From NCBI GenBank assembly GCA_965229505.1, contig OZ245881.1, positions 1 to 64,000 on the forward strand: 64,000 bases of DNA, written 5' to 3'. The notes below the pieces were generated by a model that was not told the DNA's origin, searched no databases, and saw only the letters and a program-made list of their open reading frames with translations. The translations under genes were made by a program, and so were the position numbers. Position 1 is the stretch's first letter; each line of letters starts with the position of its first letter. The stretch comes from UBA6059 sp040219045 (lineage in GTDB: Bacteria > Bacteroidota > Bacteroidia > Cytophagales > Cyclobacteriaceae). Positions 16,933-25,726 of this stretch are shown here, piece by piece.

Positions 16933-18012
16933 CTACTCTCTCATATAAGCCACCTCTATCGGGATCTTGGGATCGATGGCTCCAAGTCGCTCAAAAGCCT
17001 GATCAGTCAGACGAATCAGCACTTTTTTGTTAGGGCCAGTATCGGGCAGCTTCCCAACCACTCTCACAAAAATACTCTGGTTATTCATCTGATTGCGCAC
17101 CTGCATGATCGTGCCAATAGGAACCGTACGGTGCAGTGCGAGGTATTTTCTTGTCTTAGGTGCATTTTCGATTCTCATCGCAAACCCCTCCTCTATTACC
17201 TGGCCAGGTACGAGATGGGTTGTGTCCCCCTTATCAGAATTGCCATACCTGGGTAGCTCTTCGGGTGGTGAGATCACCTCTACACTATTGGAGTCACCTG
17301 CTACCGCAATGGATTGAGCTGAGTCAGCAGCCGCTATCTCATCTACTCCAGCGATTTCAAAGGGTATGGTCAAGCGCTGATCAATACTGATATTATTGGA
17401 GGTAAGCTTGTTGGCCTCTCTCAGCTCCTGCACATCTACGCCATAGCGCCGTGCGATCGAGTAAATGGTTTCCCCGGCACCCACTACATGCACATTTCCC
17501 GGTAGGCTATCCGCAATGAGCTCGACTTCCCCGGATGTATCATCTGCAGAATCATCGAGGATTTCATTATTCACTGATTTTTGTCCGACGATCAATAATG
17601 TGCCCAACTCGAGTGCATTATCTGCCATGTCATTTAATGTCTTGAGCTCCGCCACCGTAAGACCATATTGTCGCGAGATGCCGTATAGCGTCTCTCCTGT
17701 GGTTACTTCATGGGTAAGGTAGTTGTCAAGGGTATCAACCGCCAACATAGACTCAGCTTGTCCAATGGGTACAGAAAGGATTTGACCTATGCTCAAGGTG
17801 TTTTCCGATAGGGAGCTGGCCTGCTTGATCTCATCCACAGAAGCGCCATATCTTCTCGATAGGCCAAATATGGTTTCGCCAGCTTCTACTTCGTGTATAA
17901 CGATACGCTGATCCCCTCTCGACTCAAGTCTGAGCGAGTCATAACTCCCTGCTAACAAGTTAGTTGAAATCATAAAAACCAATCCAATAAGGAGGCCGAA
18001 ACTATATCGCAT
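16933..18012 (-). CDS. LysM-repeat protein with RlpA-like C-terminal domain
   Basis: About 359 residues from ATG 18012, which gives a clean signal peptide (YSFGLLIGLVFMISTNLLAG); the frame extends to 18102 but would then overlap the upstream gene by 101 bp. Three LysM domains lie at about residues 39-83, 100-143 and 174-217, each with the xGETIxxIxRRYGxxVxEL pattern. The last 100 residues resemble the double-psi barrel of RlpA (VPIGTIMQVRNQMN, VRVVGKLPDTG). A periplasmic or surface peptidoglycan-binding protein is likely. The 10-mer core occurs twice (17499 and 17803). Confidence 0.88.
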   Translation of the reverse strand: MRYSFGLLIGLVFMISTNLLAGSYDSLRLESRGDQRIVIHEVEAGETIFGLSRRYGASVDEIKQASSLSENTLSIGQILSVPIGQAESMLAVDTLDNYLTHEVTTGETLYGISRQYGLTVAELKTLNDMADNALELGTLLIVGQKSVNNEILDDSADDTSGEVELIADSLPGNVHVVGAGETIYSIARRYGVDVQELREANKLTSNNISIDQRLTIPFEIAGVDEIAAADSAQSIAVAGDSNSVEVISPPEELPRYGNSDKGDTTHLVPGQVIEEGFAMRIENAPKTRKYLALHRTVPIGTIMQVRNQMNNQSIFVRVVGKLPDTGPNKKVLIRLTDQAFERLGAIDPKIPIEVAYMRE

Positions 18013-18778
18013 AAACGGAGAGACTGTTGTTGTTTGAGATGAAAACCAATTTGCGCTCGAAAATAAAGAATGTATCACGGCCCATGCCTTTTGCACTTGC
18101 ATTTATCTTTTTGTTGAAGAGGATTTCTCCAACTAGATCACTTATCAGCAAATAGTTGGCCAGCATTTTTTGTTCGTTAATGTAGTAGGAAATGAAAATA
18201 TACTCGTCAGTTTCAAGGTACTCAGCGCCTGCCTCTGGTGTCACGTTCATACCTTGAACGATAAACGAACTGATGGTATCAAAATCATCATCACCTGACT
18301 GGTACTGAAACGGATGATGCACGGATGTATTATCTGCAAGCTCGCGGTTAGTTTCCGGTAGGTCTTCAATAGCTAGACCCTCCCAATCCATTGTATGCAA
18401 ACCATCCTCTTTTCTAACTTGAAAGCCACCTCCCAAAACCCTAACCAATGTGGTATTCTCGTAGGTGGCAAGAACATGATCATGCTCAATATCCCAGAGA
18501 ATTAATGACTTGAGCTCCGGGTTTTGATCGTCTTCATAGATGTGAAGCAGGACCCGGTTTGACTTAATGGCCGATATCCCAATCCACCAGCTCTCTTCAA
18601 ATTGCTTGCCTCTGAGTATCCATTGGCCTGAATACAGATCCACAATGCTGAAGGCCGTCTCGTGCTTCTCTTCGTTACGGGTTTGAAGCAGCAGCCTTCC
18701 AGTAGTTGGGTCAAGGGCCGTCTCCCAAATCATAGCCTCACACTCGAATGAAAATAATTCTTCTATCTTTCCCTGCAC
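18002..18778 (-). CDS. hypothetical protein, DUF4905-like
   Basis: 258 residues from a GTG at 18778, or 243 from the ATG at 18733. The sequence is beta-rich, with strand-like repeats such as LILWDIEHDHVLATYENTTL and WEGLAIEDLPET, suggesting a propeller-like fold. It resembles a Bacteroidota family I remember as DUF4905; that match was not checked. No signal peptide. It overlaps the LysM start by 11 bp and is divergent from the nfeD-like gene with essentially no spacer if both longest starts are used, so one of the starts is probably shorter. Confidence 0.6.
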   Translation of the reverse strand: MQGKIEELFSFECEAMIWETALDPTTGRLLLQTRNEEKHETAFSIVDLYSGQWILRGKQFEESWWIGISAIKSNRVLLHIYEDDQNPELKSLILWDIEHDHVLATYENTTLVRVLGGGFQVRKEDGLHTMDWEGLAIEDLPETNRELADNTSVHHPFQYQSGDDDFDTISSFIVQGMNVTPEAGAEYLETDEYIFISYYINEQKMLANYLLISDLVGEILFNKKINASAKGMGRDTFFIFERKLVFISNNNSLSVYAI

Positions 18779-18817
18779 ATGCGAATTTCAGTAATTTTAG
18801 AAAAACTAAAGCACCAG

Positions 18818-20182
18818 ATGGGGTTGAATAAAGGGATGTTTCGAAGGGTTGTCACAAGTTGTCTCTTGATCATATTAGGTATGGGTCAGTGGGCAGCACA
18901 TGCGCAGGACAAACCAGTTGTGTTGTTGATGAAAATCGACCAGGAAATTGACCCTCGAATGAATCGCTATACAGAGCTGGCCCTGGACAGAGCCAAGGAA
19001 ATAGAAGCAGACTATGTGGTCATTGAGATGGACACCTATGGTGGTGCCCTCAATGATGCCGACGATATCAGAACCCGCATTCTCAATTTTGAAAAGCCGG
19101 TGTATGTTTGGATCAATAAGGATGCAGCATCGGCTGGTGCGCTGATCTCTATTGCTTGCGATAGCATCTACATGGCCAAAGGGGCCAGCATAGGTGCTGC
19201 TACGGTGGTCACCGCAGATGGTGCAGCAGCTCCCGACAAATATCAATCCTATATGCGCTCCATCATGAGGTCTACGGCAGAAGCCAAAGGCAGAGACCCG
19301 AAGATTGCAGAAGCCATGGTCGATCAGAACATCGAAGTAGACAGTGTAAGTACCTCAGGTCAGGTAATTACATTTTCTACCTCAGAGGCCATCAAATTTG
19401 GATTCTGTGAGGCGCAACTTGACAATGTAGATGAGGTGATGGCACGCGCTGGTGTAGAGGATTATGAGCTGACAGAGTTTAAACTAGATAGTGCAGAGAA
19501 GATTATCGCCTTCTTTCTCAATCCGGTGATCAGCGGTGTACTCATCCTGATCATCATTGGCGGGATATATTTTGAGCTACAGACGCCAGGAGTCGGTTTC
19601 CCGATCCTCGCTTCCTTAGTAGCTGCTATACTTTATTTCACTCCATACTACCTCAATGGTCTAGCTGAAAACTGGGAAATCATCATGTTCTTCATAGGAG
19701 TCGCATTACTTGCGGCTGAGATATTCGTCATACCAGGATTCGGTATAGCAGGAGTATCAGGGCTTATCCTGACCATCGGCTCTCTGGTGCTTGTCATGCT
19801 TAACAATGACACCTTCGACTTCTCTTTTGTCAACTCAGGTGATCTCTTCATCGCCGTGTCAACTACCATCATGGGGCTTTTTGGAGCAATCATCGTGATG
19901 TTCATTGGAGGCGTGCGGCTGACCAATACTCAATTCTTCAACCGTATCGCACTGCAAGATGTGCAGGATACATCACAGGGTTACAGTTCTAATTTCAAAA
20001 GTGAATCTTTCATCGGCAAGACAGGAGTAACATACACTGTATTGAGACCTTCTGGTAAGGTCATGATCGATGACAACATCTATGATGCCTTCACCAGAGG
20101 CAACTATATCGAGAAAGGCACTAATGTAGTAGTCATCGGAGAGGAAGGCAACTCAGTGAAAGTGAAGGAGATCGAATCATGA
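18818..20182 (+). CDS. NfeD-like membrane-bound ClpP-class serine protease
   Basis: About 454 residues from 18818; an ATG at 18836 (MFRRVV) also gives a good signal peptide ending at AAHAQ. Residues 30-220 form a ClpP/SppA-like domain with the serine in ASAGALISIACD and the lysine region AEAMVDQNIEV. Then come four or five membrane helices (about 230-380) and a C-terminal OB-fold NfeD domain (FIGKTGVTYTVLRPSGKVM). Such proteases cut stomatin-like membrane proteins; no stomatin gene is adjacent. It leads a five-gene operon, overlapping kdsB by 4 bp. Confidence 0.88.
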   Translation: MGLNKGMFRRVVTSCLLIILGMGQWAAHAQDKPVVLLMKIDQEIDPRMNRYTELALDRAKEIEADYVVIEMDTYGGALNDADDIRTRILNFEKPVYVWINKDAASAGALISIACDSIYMAKGASIGAATVVTADGAAAPDKYQSYMRSIMRSTAEAKGRDPKIAEAMVDQNIEVDSVSTSGQVITFSTSEAIKFGFCEAQLDNVDEVMARAGVEDYELTEFKLDSAEKIIAFFLNPVISGVLILIIIGGIYFELQTPGVGFPILASLVAAILYFTPYYLNGLAENWEIIMFFIGVALLAAEIFVIPGFGIAGVSGLILTIGSLVLVMLNNDTFDFSFVNSGDLFIAVSTTIMGLFGAIIVMFIGGVRLTNTQFFNRIALQDVQDTSQGYSSNFKSESFIGKTGVTYTVLRPSGKVMIDDNIYDAFTRGNYIEKGTNVVVIGEEGNSVKVKEIES

Positions 20183-20928
20183 AAGTATTGGGAATTATTC
20201 CGTCGCGCTACGCCTCCACCCGATTTCCTGGTAAGCCCTTGATCGATCTTGGTGGTAAGTACATGATCCAGCGGGTATGGGAGCAGGCCAACAAAGCCTA
20301 CACTTTCACCAAAGTGATTGTAGCGACCGACCACTCGGGTATCTATGATGCGGTGAAGGCCTTTGGTGGTGAAGTTATTATGACGGAAGATCATCACAGC
20401 AACGGTACCGAAAGGTGCTTTGAGGCATACCAACAGTTGGGTGAAGAATATGACTATATCGTCAATATCCAGGGCGATGAGCCATTTATCGATCCTAAGC
20501 AAATTGATACGCTCGGCAAGGTGCTTGATGGAGAAGTAGAGCTTGCCACCCTCGTAAAGAAGGTGCAAGATCAGGAGGTGCTCTTCAACCCCAACGTCAT
20601 GAAGGTCGTCTTCAATAAAGACCGAGATGCCTTATACTTTAGTCGTCAGTGTATTCCTCACATCCGTGGTAAGGATCCTGACTCCTGGTTGATCCATCAC
20701 ACCTATTACAAGCACATTGGCATCTATGCCTATCGCGCTGACATCCTATCGGAAATCGTGAAAATACCGCTCAGCTTACTCGAAAAAGCCGAGTCACTCG
20801 AGCAACTGCGGTGGCTTGAAAATGGCTATAAGATCAAAGTTGCCGAGACCGATATTGAGACTTTTGGGATCGACACACCTGAGGACATGGATAAGGCCAT
20901 AGATCACTTATCAGAAACCAAGCACTAG
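20179..20928 (+). CDS. kdsB: 3-deoxy-manno-octulosonate cytidylyltransferase
   Basis: 249 residues, normal for KdsB. IPSRYASTRFPGKPL is the nucleotide-binding start, followed by MTEDHHSNGTER, NIQGDEPFI and the C-terminal ETFGIDTPEDM. It activates Kdo as CMP-Kdo for lipid A core synthesis, showing a Gram-negative envelope with LPS. The ATG overlaps the stop of the protease gene (ATGA) and the next gene follows after 4 bp, so this is an internal operon gene. Confidence 0.96.
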   Translation: MKVLGIIPSRYASTRFPGKPLIDLGGKYMIQRVWEQANKAYTFTKVIVATDHSGIYDAVKAFGGEVIMTEDHHSNGTERCFEAYQQLGEEYDYIVNIQGDEPFIDPKQIDTLGKVLDGEVELATLVKKVQDQEVLFNPNVMKVVFNKDRDALYFSRQCIPHIRGKDPDSWLIHHTYYKHIGIYAYRADILSEIVKIPLSLLEKAESLEQLRWLENGYKIKVAETDIETFGIDTPEDMDKAIDHLSETKH

Positions 20929-20932
20929 CGAT

Positions 20933-21397
20933 ATGAGACTTTTTTTTCTTTCTCTAATTTTTTTAGCTCAGGCTTCATTAGCTCAAATTCCTTTATTGGA
21001 TAACAAGAAGGAGATCACCGCATTTCTCGACGACTGGCATGTGGCAGCCGCCGAGGCAAACGCAGAAGCTTATTTTGGTAGCATTGCATCGTCAGGAGTT
21101 TTTCTGGGAACTGACCCTACAGAGAGATGGACTAAGGAGCAATTTCAAGAGTACGCAAAGGAGGCTTTTGCTAATAATCGCACCTGGGACTTCAAACCTC
21201 AAAAGAGGTTCATCAGCTTCAATGATGACTTCTCCATCGCGTGGTTTGATGAGACACTCGACACCTGGATGGGGCCATGCAGGGGATCGGGAGTGATCCA
21301 AAAAATCAGCGGAGAATGGAAAATCCGGCAGTACAACCTGGCCGTCACTGTCAACAATGACTTAATGACTGACTATATCAAACTTATTGGCAAGTGA
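20933..21397 (+). CDS. secreted SnoaL/NTF2-like protein
   Basis: 154 residues with a signal peptide (LFFLSLIFLAQASLAQ). The mature part fits the SnoaL-like fold: helix FLDDWHVAAAEANAEAYFG, then GTDPTERWTKEQF and repeated strands ending in GSGVIQKISGEWKIRQYN. This family is common in Bacteroidota as secreted proteins of unknown ligand; no catalytic residue can be assigned. Its stop overlaps the GTG start of the 59-residue gene that follows. Confidence 0.82.
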   Translation: MRLFFLSLIFLAQASLAQIPLLDNKKEITAFLDDWHVAAAEANAEAYFGSIASSGVFLGTDPTERWTKEQFQEYAKEAFANNRTWDFKPQKRFISFNDDFSIAWFDETLDTWMGPCRGSGVIQKISGEWKIRQYNLAVTVNNDLMTDYIKLIGK

Positions 21398-21573
21398 TCT
21401 CAAGCATTCTCAAGACACTTTATTGGGTGACTTTTGCCACCGCCATTGTTGCTTTTTGGATCAGCATTCGGACTGAGGAAGATCAGCTAATGTATACGCT
21501 ATTTGCACTACTCATCTGGGGAATTGCGTACTTCTTCCACTGGCTCGAAAAACGGTACCGGCAAGAGGAATGA
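21394..21573 (+). CDS. 59-residue membrane protein, tightly embedded in operon
   Basis: A short gene with GTG start at 21394 overlapping the previous stop (GTGA), and TGA stop at 21571-21573 overlapping the next start (ATGA). The product has two hydrophobic segments: VTFATAIVAFWISI and MYTLFALLIWGIAYFFHWLE, with a basic C-terminus EKRYRQEE. Overlap at both ends is strong evidence for translation by coupling. No family recognised; it is below the usual length cut-offs and easily missed. It may serve as a small partner of the DUF3667 membrane protein, which is inference. Confidence 0.72.
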   Translation: MISSILKTLYWVTFATAIVAFWISIRTEEDQLMYTLFALLIWGIAYFFHWLEKRYRQEE

Positions 21574-22595
21574 AGACACAGCGGAAAGGTAATAAATGCC
21601 TCAACTGTGGAGAACCTCTCCTACCGGAGGACAACTATTGCCGTATTTGCGGACAGCTCAATGACGATACAAATGTTGCTTTCGGTACACTCCTTTTTGA
21701 TTTCCTGAGCAACTTTATCACGCTTGACTCCAGATTCTCACGGTCAATTGTACCATTTCTGTTTAGGCCGGGATATTTAACCAATCGTTTCATTGAAGGC
21801 AAGCGGGTTGCTTTTGCCAATCCCATCCGACTCTATTTGATCGTCAGTGTTGTTTACTTCTTCCTATTGAGCCTTGCAGCCACGGATGTCACGGAGACCT
21901 TTAGCAGTGCCAAGGAATCATTATCCAGTGATGATCAGGCGAAACTCTCCCAGGTCATGGATACTATACAGGTGGCGATGATCCGGGAAGCGGAGATGGA
22001 CAGTACTTCCAATGACCTGGTACAAATAAGTCTGGGTGAAGACAGCACCGACAATTCAAATCTCGTGAATGCATGGTCAGCGTATCAGAAGCTGAAGAAG
22101 TCAGGTAAATTCTCCACCAACGAAATGGTTCGGGAATTGACCAAAGAAGAGTACAGCTGGTGGGAAACGATTCTGATCAGGCAATTTATTAGGATCGACA
22201 ATTCAGATGTCACCAGTATAACCGCCTACCTTATTAAGAATGCTTCCATTATGATGTTTGTGTTGCTGCCGATATTCGCTTTGGTATTGAAGATCATATA
22301 CGTACGCCGCAAGCATTTCCTTTATTTTCATCATCTCATCCATGGCATACACCTTCACACTTTTGCCTTCTTCATATTCTCACTGATACCGCTGCTCGAT
22401 CTGGTGTGGGGTGTAGATATCGAAGCGATAGCTTTGCTCCTGTTCGGTATATATATCTTCTTTTCGTTTAAGAGAGTTTATGCGCAGAGCTATATCAAAA
22501 CCATCAGCAAGTTATTCGCCTTGTTCTTTATTTATGGATCTGTTTTCGCGCTAGCATTAGTGATTGAGGTGATTGTCTCTTTACTGATCTTTTAG
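21570..22595 (+). CDS. DUF3667 zinc-ribbon membrane protein
   Basis: 341 residues. Residues 10-30 form a zinc ribbon with CLNCGEPL and YCRICGQL (two CxxC pairs), followed by the family segment FLSNFITLDSRFSRSIVPFL and FRPGYLTNRFIEGKR, and at least four membrane helices. DUF3667 is common in Bacteroidota with no known function. It ends the nfeD-kdsB operon and its last 15 bp overlap the convergent hemL gene. Confidence 0.9.
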   Translation: MKTQRKGNKCLNCGEPLLPEDNYCRICGQLNDDTNVAFGTLLFDFLSNFITLDSRFSRSIVPFLFRPGYLTNRFIEGKRVAFANPIRLYLIVSVVYFFLLSLAATDVTETFSSAKESLSSDDQAKLSQVMDTIQVAMIREAEMDSTSNDLVQISLGEDSTDNSNLVNAWSAYQKLKKSGKFSTNEMVRELTKEEYSWWETILIRQFIRIDNSDVTSITAYLIKNASIMMFVLLPIFALVLKIIYVRRKHFLYFHHLIHGIHLHTFAFFIFSLIPLLDLVWGVDIEAIALLLFGIYIFFSFKRVYAQSYIKTISKLFALFFIYGSVFALALVIEVIVSLLIF

Positions 22596-23876
22596 TTCAG
22601 AGAGCACTTCACCGTTAGCCTTGACTATTGCATCGATCTCCTTCTGCCCTAGCGCTGTGGATATGAATAATGCTTCGTATTGAGAAGGCGGAAGGTAAAC
22701 TCCGCGATCCAGCATTCCTCTAAAATAATTTCCGAAAAACGTGGTGTCAGAGGTCTTAGCATCTTCGAAGTTGTTGACTTGCTGGGAGGTGAAAAACAAG
22801 CTAAACATACTCCCCTCCTGATTGATGGTGTAGTTAAGCGCCAAGTCAGTCAGGTTTTGCTTAATGCCCACTACAATCGCATCTGTAGTTGCTTTGGTCT
22901 GAGTATAGACTTCATCGTGATCGTTGAGGTAATGTAGCATGGCCAGACCAGCAGCCATGGCAATAGGATTTCCTGATAAGGTTCCCGCCTGATAGACAGG
23001 TCCAACCGGAGAAACATAGTTCATGATATCGGCTCTGCCACCATAGGCACCAACCGGCATACCACCACCGATGATCTTACCCATAGTGGTCATATCGGGT
23101 GTCACTCCATAAAGCTCCTGAGCACCACCTTTGGCCAAACGGAAGCCCGTCATCACCTCATCAAAAATCAACAGTACGCCATGCTCATCACATAGCTTGC
23201 GCAGGCCTTCAAGGAAGCCTTTTTGCGGTAGCACACAGCCCATATTACCAGCCACAGGCTCCAATATGATGGCCGCTACCTGGCCCTTATGCTCTATTAA
23301 TGCCTGTTCGACTGAGGCTAGATTGTTGAACAACACGCTGATCGTATCACCTGCGGTCCCTTTGGTCACACCAGGGCTATCGGGAGTACCCAATGTCACT
23401 GCTCCGCTACCTGCAGCGATCAAAAATGAATCACCATGTCCGTGGTAGCATCCTTCAAATTTCAATATTTTGTCCCTACCGGTAAACCCTCTCGCCACGC
23501 GTATAGCCGACATTGTTGCCTCCGTACCCGAATTGACCATGCGTACCCGCTCGACTGACGGCACCATGTCGACGATCAGCTCTGCGATCTCCACTTCTTT
23601 AGCGGTAGGTGCTCCGAACGAAAGTGAAGCTGAAATAGCTCCACGCACCGCTTCTTCGATCATTTCATTGGCATGGCCAAGTATCATCGGCCCCCAGCTG
23701 TTGATCAACTCGATGTATTGGTTGTCATCTTCATCGGTGATGTAAGCACCCTTCGCGGACTTGATGAACAGTGGATTGCCACCCACCGCGCGAAATGCAC
23801 GTACGGGAGAGTTTACACCACCAGGAATGGATTTTTGAGCACGCTCAAAGAGAGTTTTGCTATGTTGGTTATTCAT
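22581..23876 (-). CDS. hemL: glutamate-1-semialdehyde 2,1-aminomutase
   Basis: 431 residues. The PLP lysine is Lys267 in TTMGKIIGGGMPVGAYGG; PGGVNSPVRAF, NSGTEATMSAIRVARGFTGR and YHGHGDSFL are diagnostic. It makes 5-aminolevulinate in the C5 route to heme and other tetrapyrroles. Its start overlaps the end of the 601-residue TPR/PBP gene by 8 bp, so it is translated from the guaA-side transcript, an unusual partnership of purine and heme genes. The 3' end overlaps the convergent DUF3667 gene. Confidence 0.96.
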   Translation of the reverse strand: MNNQHSKTLFERAQKSIPGGVNSPVRAFRAVGGNPLFIKSAKGAYITDEDDNQYIELINSWGPMILGHANEMIEEAVRGAISASLSFGAPTAKEVEIAELIVDMVPSVERVRMVNSGTEATMSAIRVARGFTGRDKILKFEGCYHGHGDSFLIAAGSGAVTLGTPDSPGVTKGTAGDTISVLFNNLASVEQALIEHKGQVAAIILEPVAGNMGCVLPQKGFLEGLRKLCDEHGVLLIFDEVMTGFRLAKGGAQELYGVTPDMTTMGKIIGGGMPVGAYGGRADIMNYVSPVGPVYQAGTLSGNPIAMAAGLAMLHYLNDHDEVYTQTKATTDAIVVGIKQNLTDLALNYTINQEGSMFSLFFTSQQVNNFEDAKTSDTTFFGNYFRGMLDRGVYLPPSQYEALFISTALGQKEIDAIVKANGEVLSELKDQ

Positions 23877-25674
23877 TTGGGCTATTGACTATTTTAAGAG
23901 CAGAATCGACCATTTTTACGATAGGCACCAATTGGTTATCTCTTGCGAAACCATATCTGTAACCAGGGAATATCCTCCCCGGAACTATCTCACCATCCCG
24001 AAGGCCAATCTGAAAATAAACTCCGTGTTCGAACAGTTGTTGACCAACAAACCAAATAAGATCATATCCGGTGAGTTGGTTGATGCTAGGTTGATTTCGG
24101 TAGAGTTGGGTGAGTTGCTCCTCAACGGCATATACCCCGGTGCTGTCGTAGTTGACATAGTTGGTATGGATCAGCGCTACTTCCAACCTCTCGAACTGCT
24201 CTAGTGTGAGGACATTGAAATTGAGCCATTCTCCAAGGCCAACGATGGGTATCCTGTCACCACGTACTTCTACTCCACCTACGGCATTCGCTGCGATAAG
24301 TGAATTGGTCGAGGCAACAAAAATATGACCGATACTATCAATACCAAGATCATATCGATCCTCAAAGTACAGTAATGAATCAGTCGGGATATTAGGGTCT
24401 CTTCTTTCCTGTTCTGTGGGTTGGCGATCACTAATTCTCCTGTAAGGCAGAAGCAATAGGGAGTCTCTCTCCTCACGGCTAACTATTATTTCACGACTCG
24501 AGGTGAGGGCGTCAAGTATTTCTCTTGAGTTTTCCTTTGACAGTTTAAGTCGCTGAACAACATTGTAGCCAGCCTTGGTCATGACAGAATCATAGACAGA
24601 CGCCATAGAAGCGAACCTGTCTTCATCCTCGTAAAGGATGATCAGATCTTCATCGTTTATATAAGTCGATTGTGCATAGTCAGCAGCCACCTTGGCCATC
24701 GTCTCATAGGTGGGCTTTAGCAAGAATGAAAATGGGTTCTCCGCGATGATCTCTCCATTACCCGAGAGCGGGTTAAACATGTTGATTCTGTTTTCTCTCG
24801 AAAACTGGTTGACGAGCTCAAAAGGTCCGGGATATAGGGGGCCTACGATCAAGTCCATGCCTTTCATCTCTTCACGGGCCAATATTTTTGCGGTTTCCGG
24901 CTTAGATCTACGCGTATCGTATGGCAGCAACTCAATTTCGATTCCTTGTGATTTGAGATCTTCTGCTGCCAGGACCATGCCCGCATACAGGTCTGTAATG
25001 AACGTATTTCGCACGATCATGCTCATGTCGTCCAGTGACTGATACATAAATGGCAGTAGCACCGCCACCTTATATACATCCTTCTTCACCACCTGAAGCT
25101 CATTAGCCAATGAGAATTTTTCATTGATTTCAGCAATGATCTCATTGTTGGCTTGTGTGAGTGGGGTGCTCAACAGTACCTGAGCATAGCGCTCGGCCAC
25201 TGGGCGATTTTCAGGATACTGACCATACCATTCTGATAAGCGCTCTAGGTCCTTAACCTCTTGCAATCCGGTCTCTACCATAGCGGTGATAGACTTCACG
25301 ATAGTGGTATCCGTAGCTTTTTCAACATACGGAAGTGCTAAGCCGAGCTGATCAGATTCGAGGTTTACTTTGGCAAGCCAATAGTACACCTCATCTATAT
25401 TTGTCCAACGACTGTCTTTAACTTCTATCTGTCTCCAAATATCCTTGGCTATTGAGAGTTGTTCCAGTCTATAAGAGGCAATGCCGTAGTAAAAAGCACC
25501 GTAATTCCTAAAGGGGTTTTCCGGGTCATCGTTGATTACCTTCTGAAAACTCTGCTGTGCGAGCTGATAGTTTTCATTAGCCAGGTAGCTTTTACCAGCC
25601 AGGTATGAGGTCTGATAGTCTTGTCCAAAAAGCGTTTGGGAAAGGAGTAGCAGACAAAATAGAATATACTTCAA
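23869..25674 (-). CDS. TPR plus periplasmic binding-protein-like protein
   Basis: 601 residues with a signal peptide (YILFCLLLLSQTLFGQ). Residues 20-190 are TPR-like helices (AGKSYLANENYQLAQQSFQK and repeats). From about residue 205 comes a type 1 periplasmic binding-protein fold: YKVAVLLPFMYQSLDDMS, GMDLIVGPLYPGPF, NRINMFNPLSG and IPIVGLGEWL. The two-part layout recalls LpoA/YraM, an activator of penicillin-binding proteins, and ABC-type branched amino-acid binding proteins. A periplasmic sensor or murein-synthesis factor is possible but not shown. Located between guaA and hemL. Confidence 0.78.
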   Translation of the reverse strand: MKYILFCLLLLSQTLFGQDYQTSYLAGKSYLANENYQLAQQSFQKVINDDPENPFRNYGAFYYGIASYRLEQLSIAKDIWRQIEVKDSRWTNIDEVYYWLAKVNLESDQLGLALPYVEKATDTTIVKSITAMVETGLQEVKDLERLSEWYGQYPENRPVAERYAQVLLSTPLTQANNEIIAEINEKFSLANELQVVKKDVYKVAVLLPFMYQSLDDMSMIVRNTFITDLYAGMVLAAEDLKSQGIEIELLPYDTRRSKPETAKILAREEMKGMDLIVGPLYPGPFELVNQFSRENRINMFNPLSGNGEIIAENPFSFLLKPTYETMAKVAADYAQSTYINDEDLIILYEDEDRFASMASVYDSVMTKAGYNVVQRLKLSKENSREILDALTSSREIIVSREERDSLLLLPYRRISDRQPTEQERRDPNIPTDSLLYFEDRYDLGIDSIGHIFVASTNSLIAANAVGGVEVRGDRIPIVGLGEWLNFNVLTLEQFERLEVALIHTNYVNYDSTGVYAVEEQLTQLYRNQPSINQLTGYDLIWFVGQQLFEHGVYFQIGLRDGEIVPGRIFPGYRYGFARDNQLVPIVKMVDSALKIVNSPNE

Positions 25675-25726
25675 ATCAAGATCGGTTAGAGACTACAAAG
25701 AAAACAAATTATATCTCAGCTCAAGC

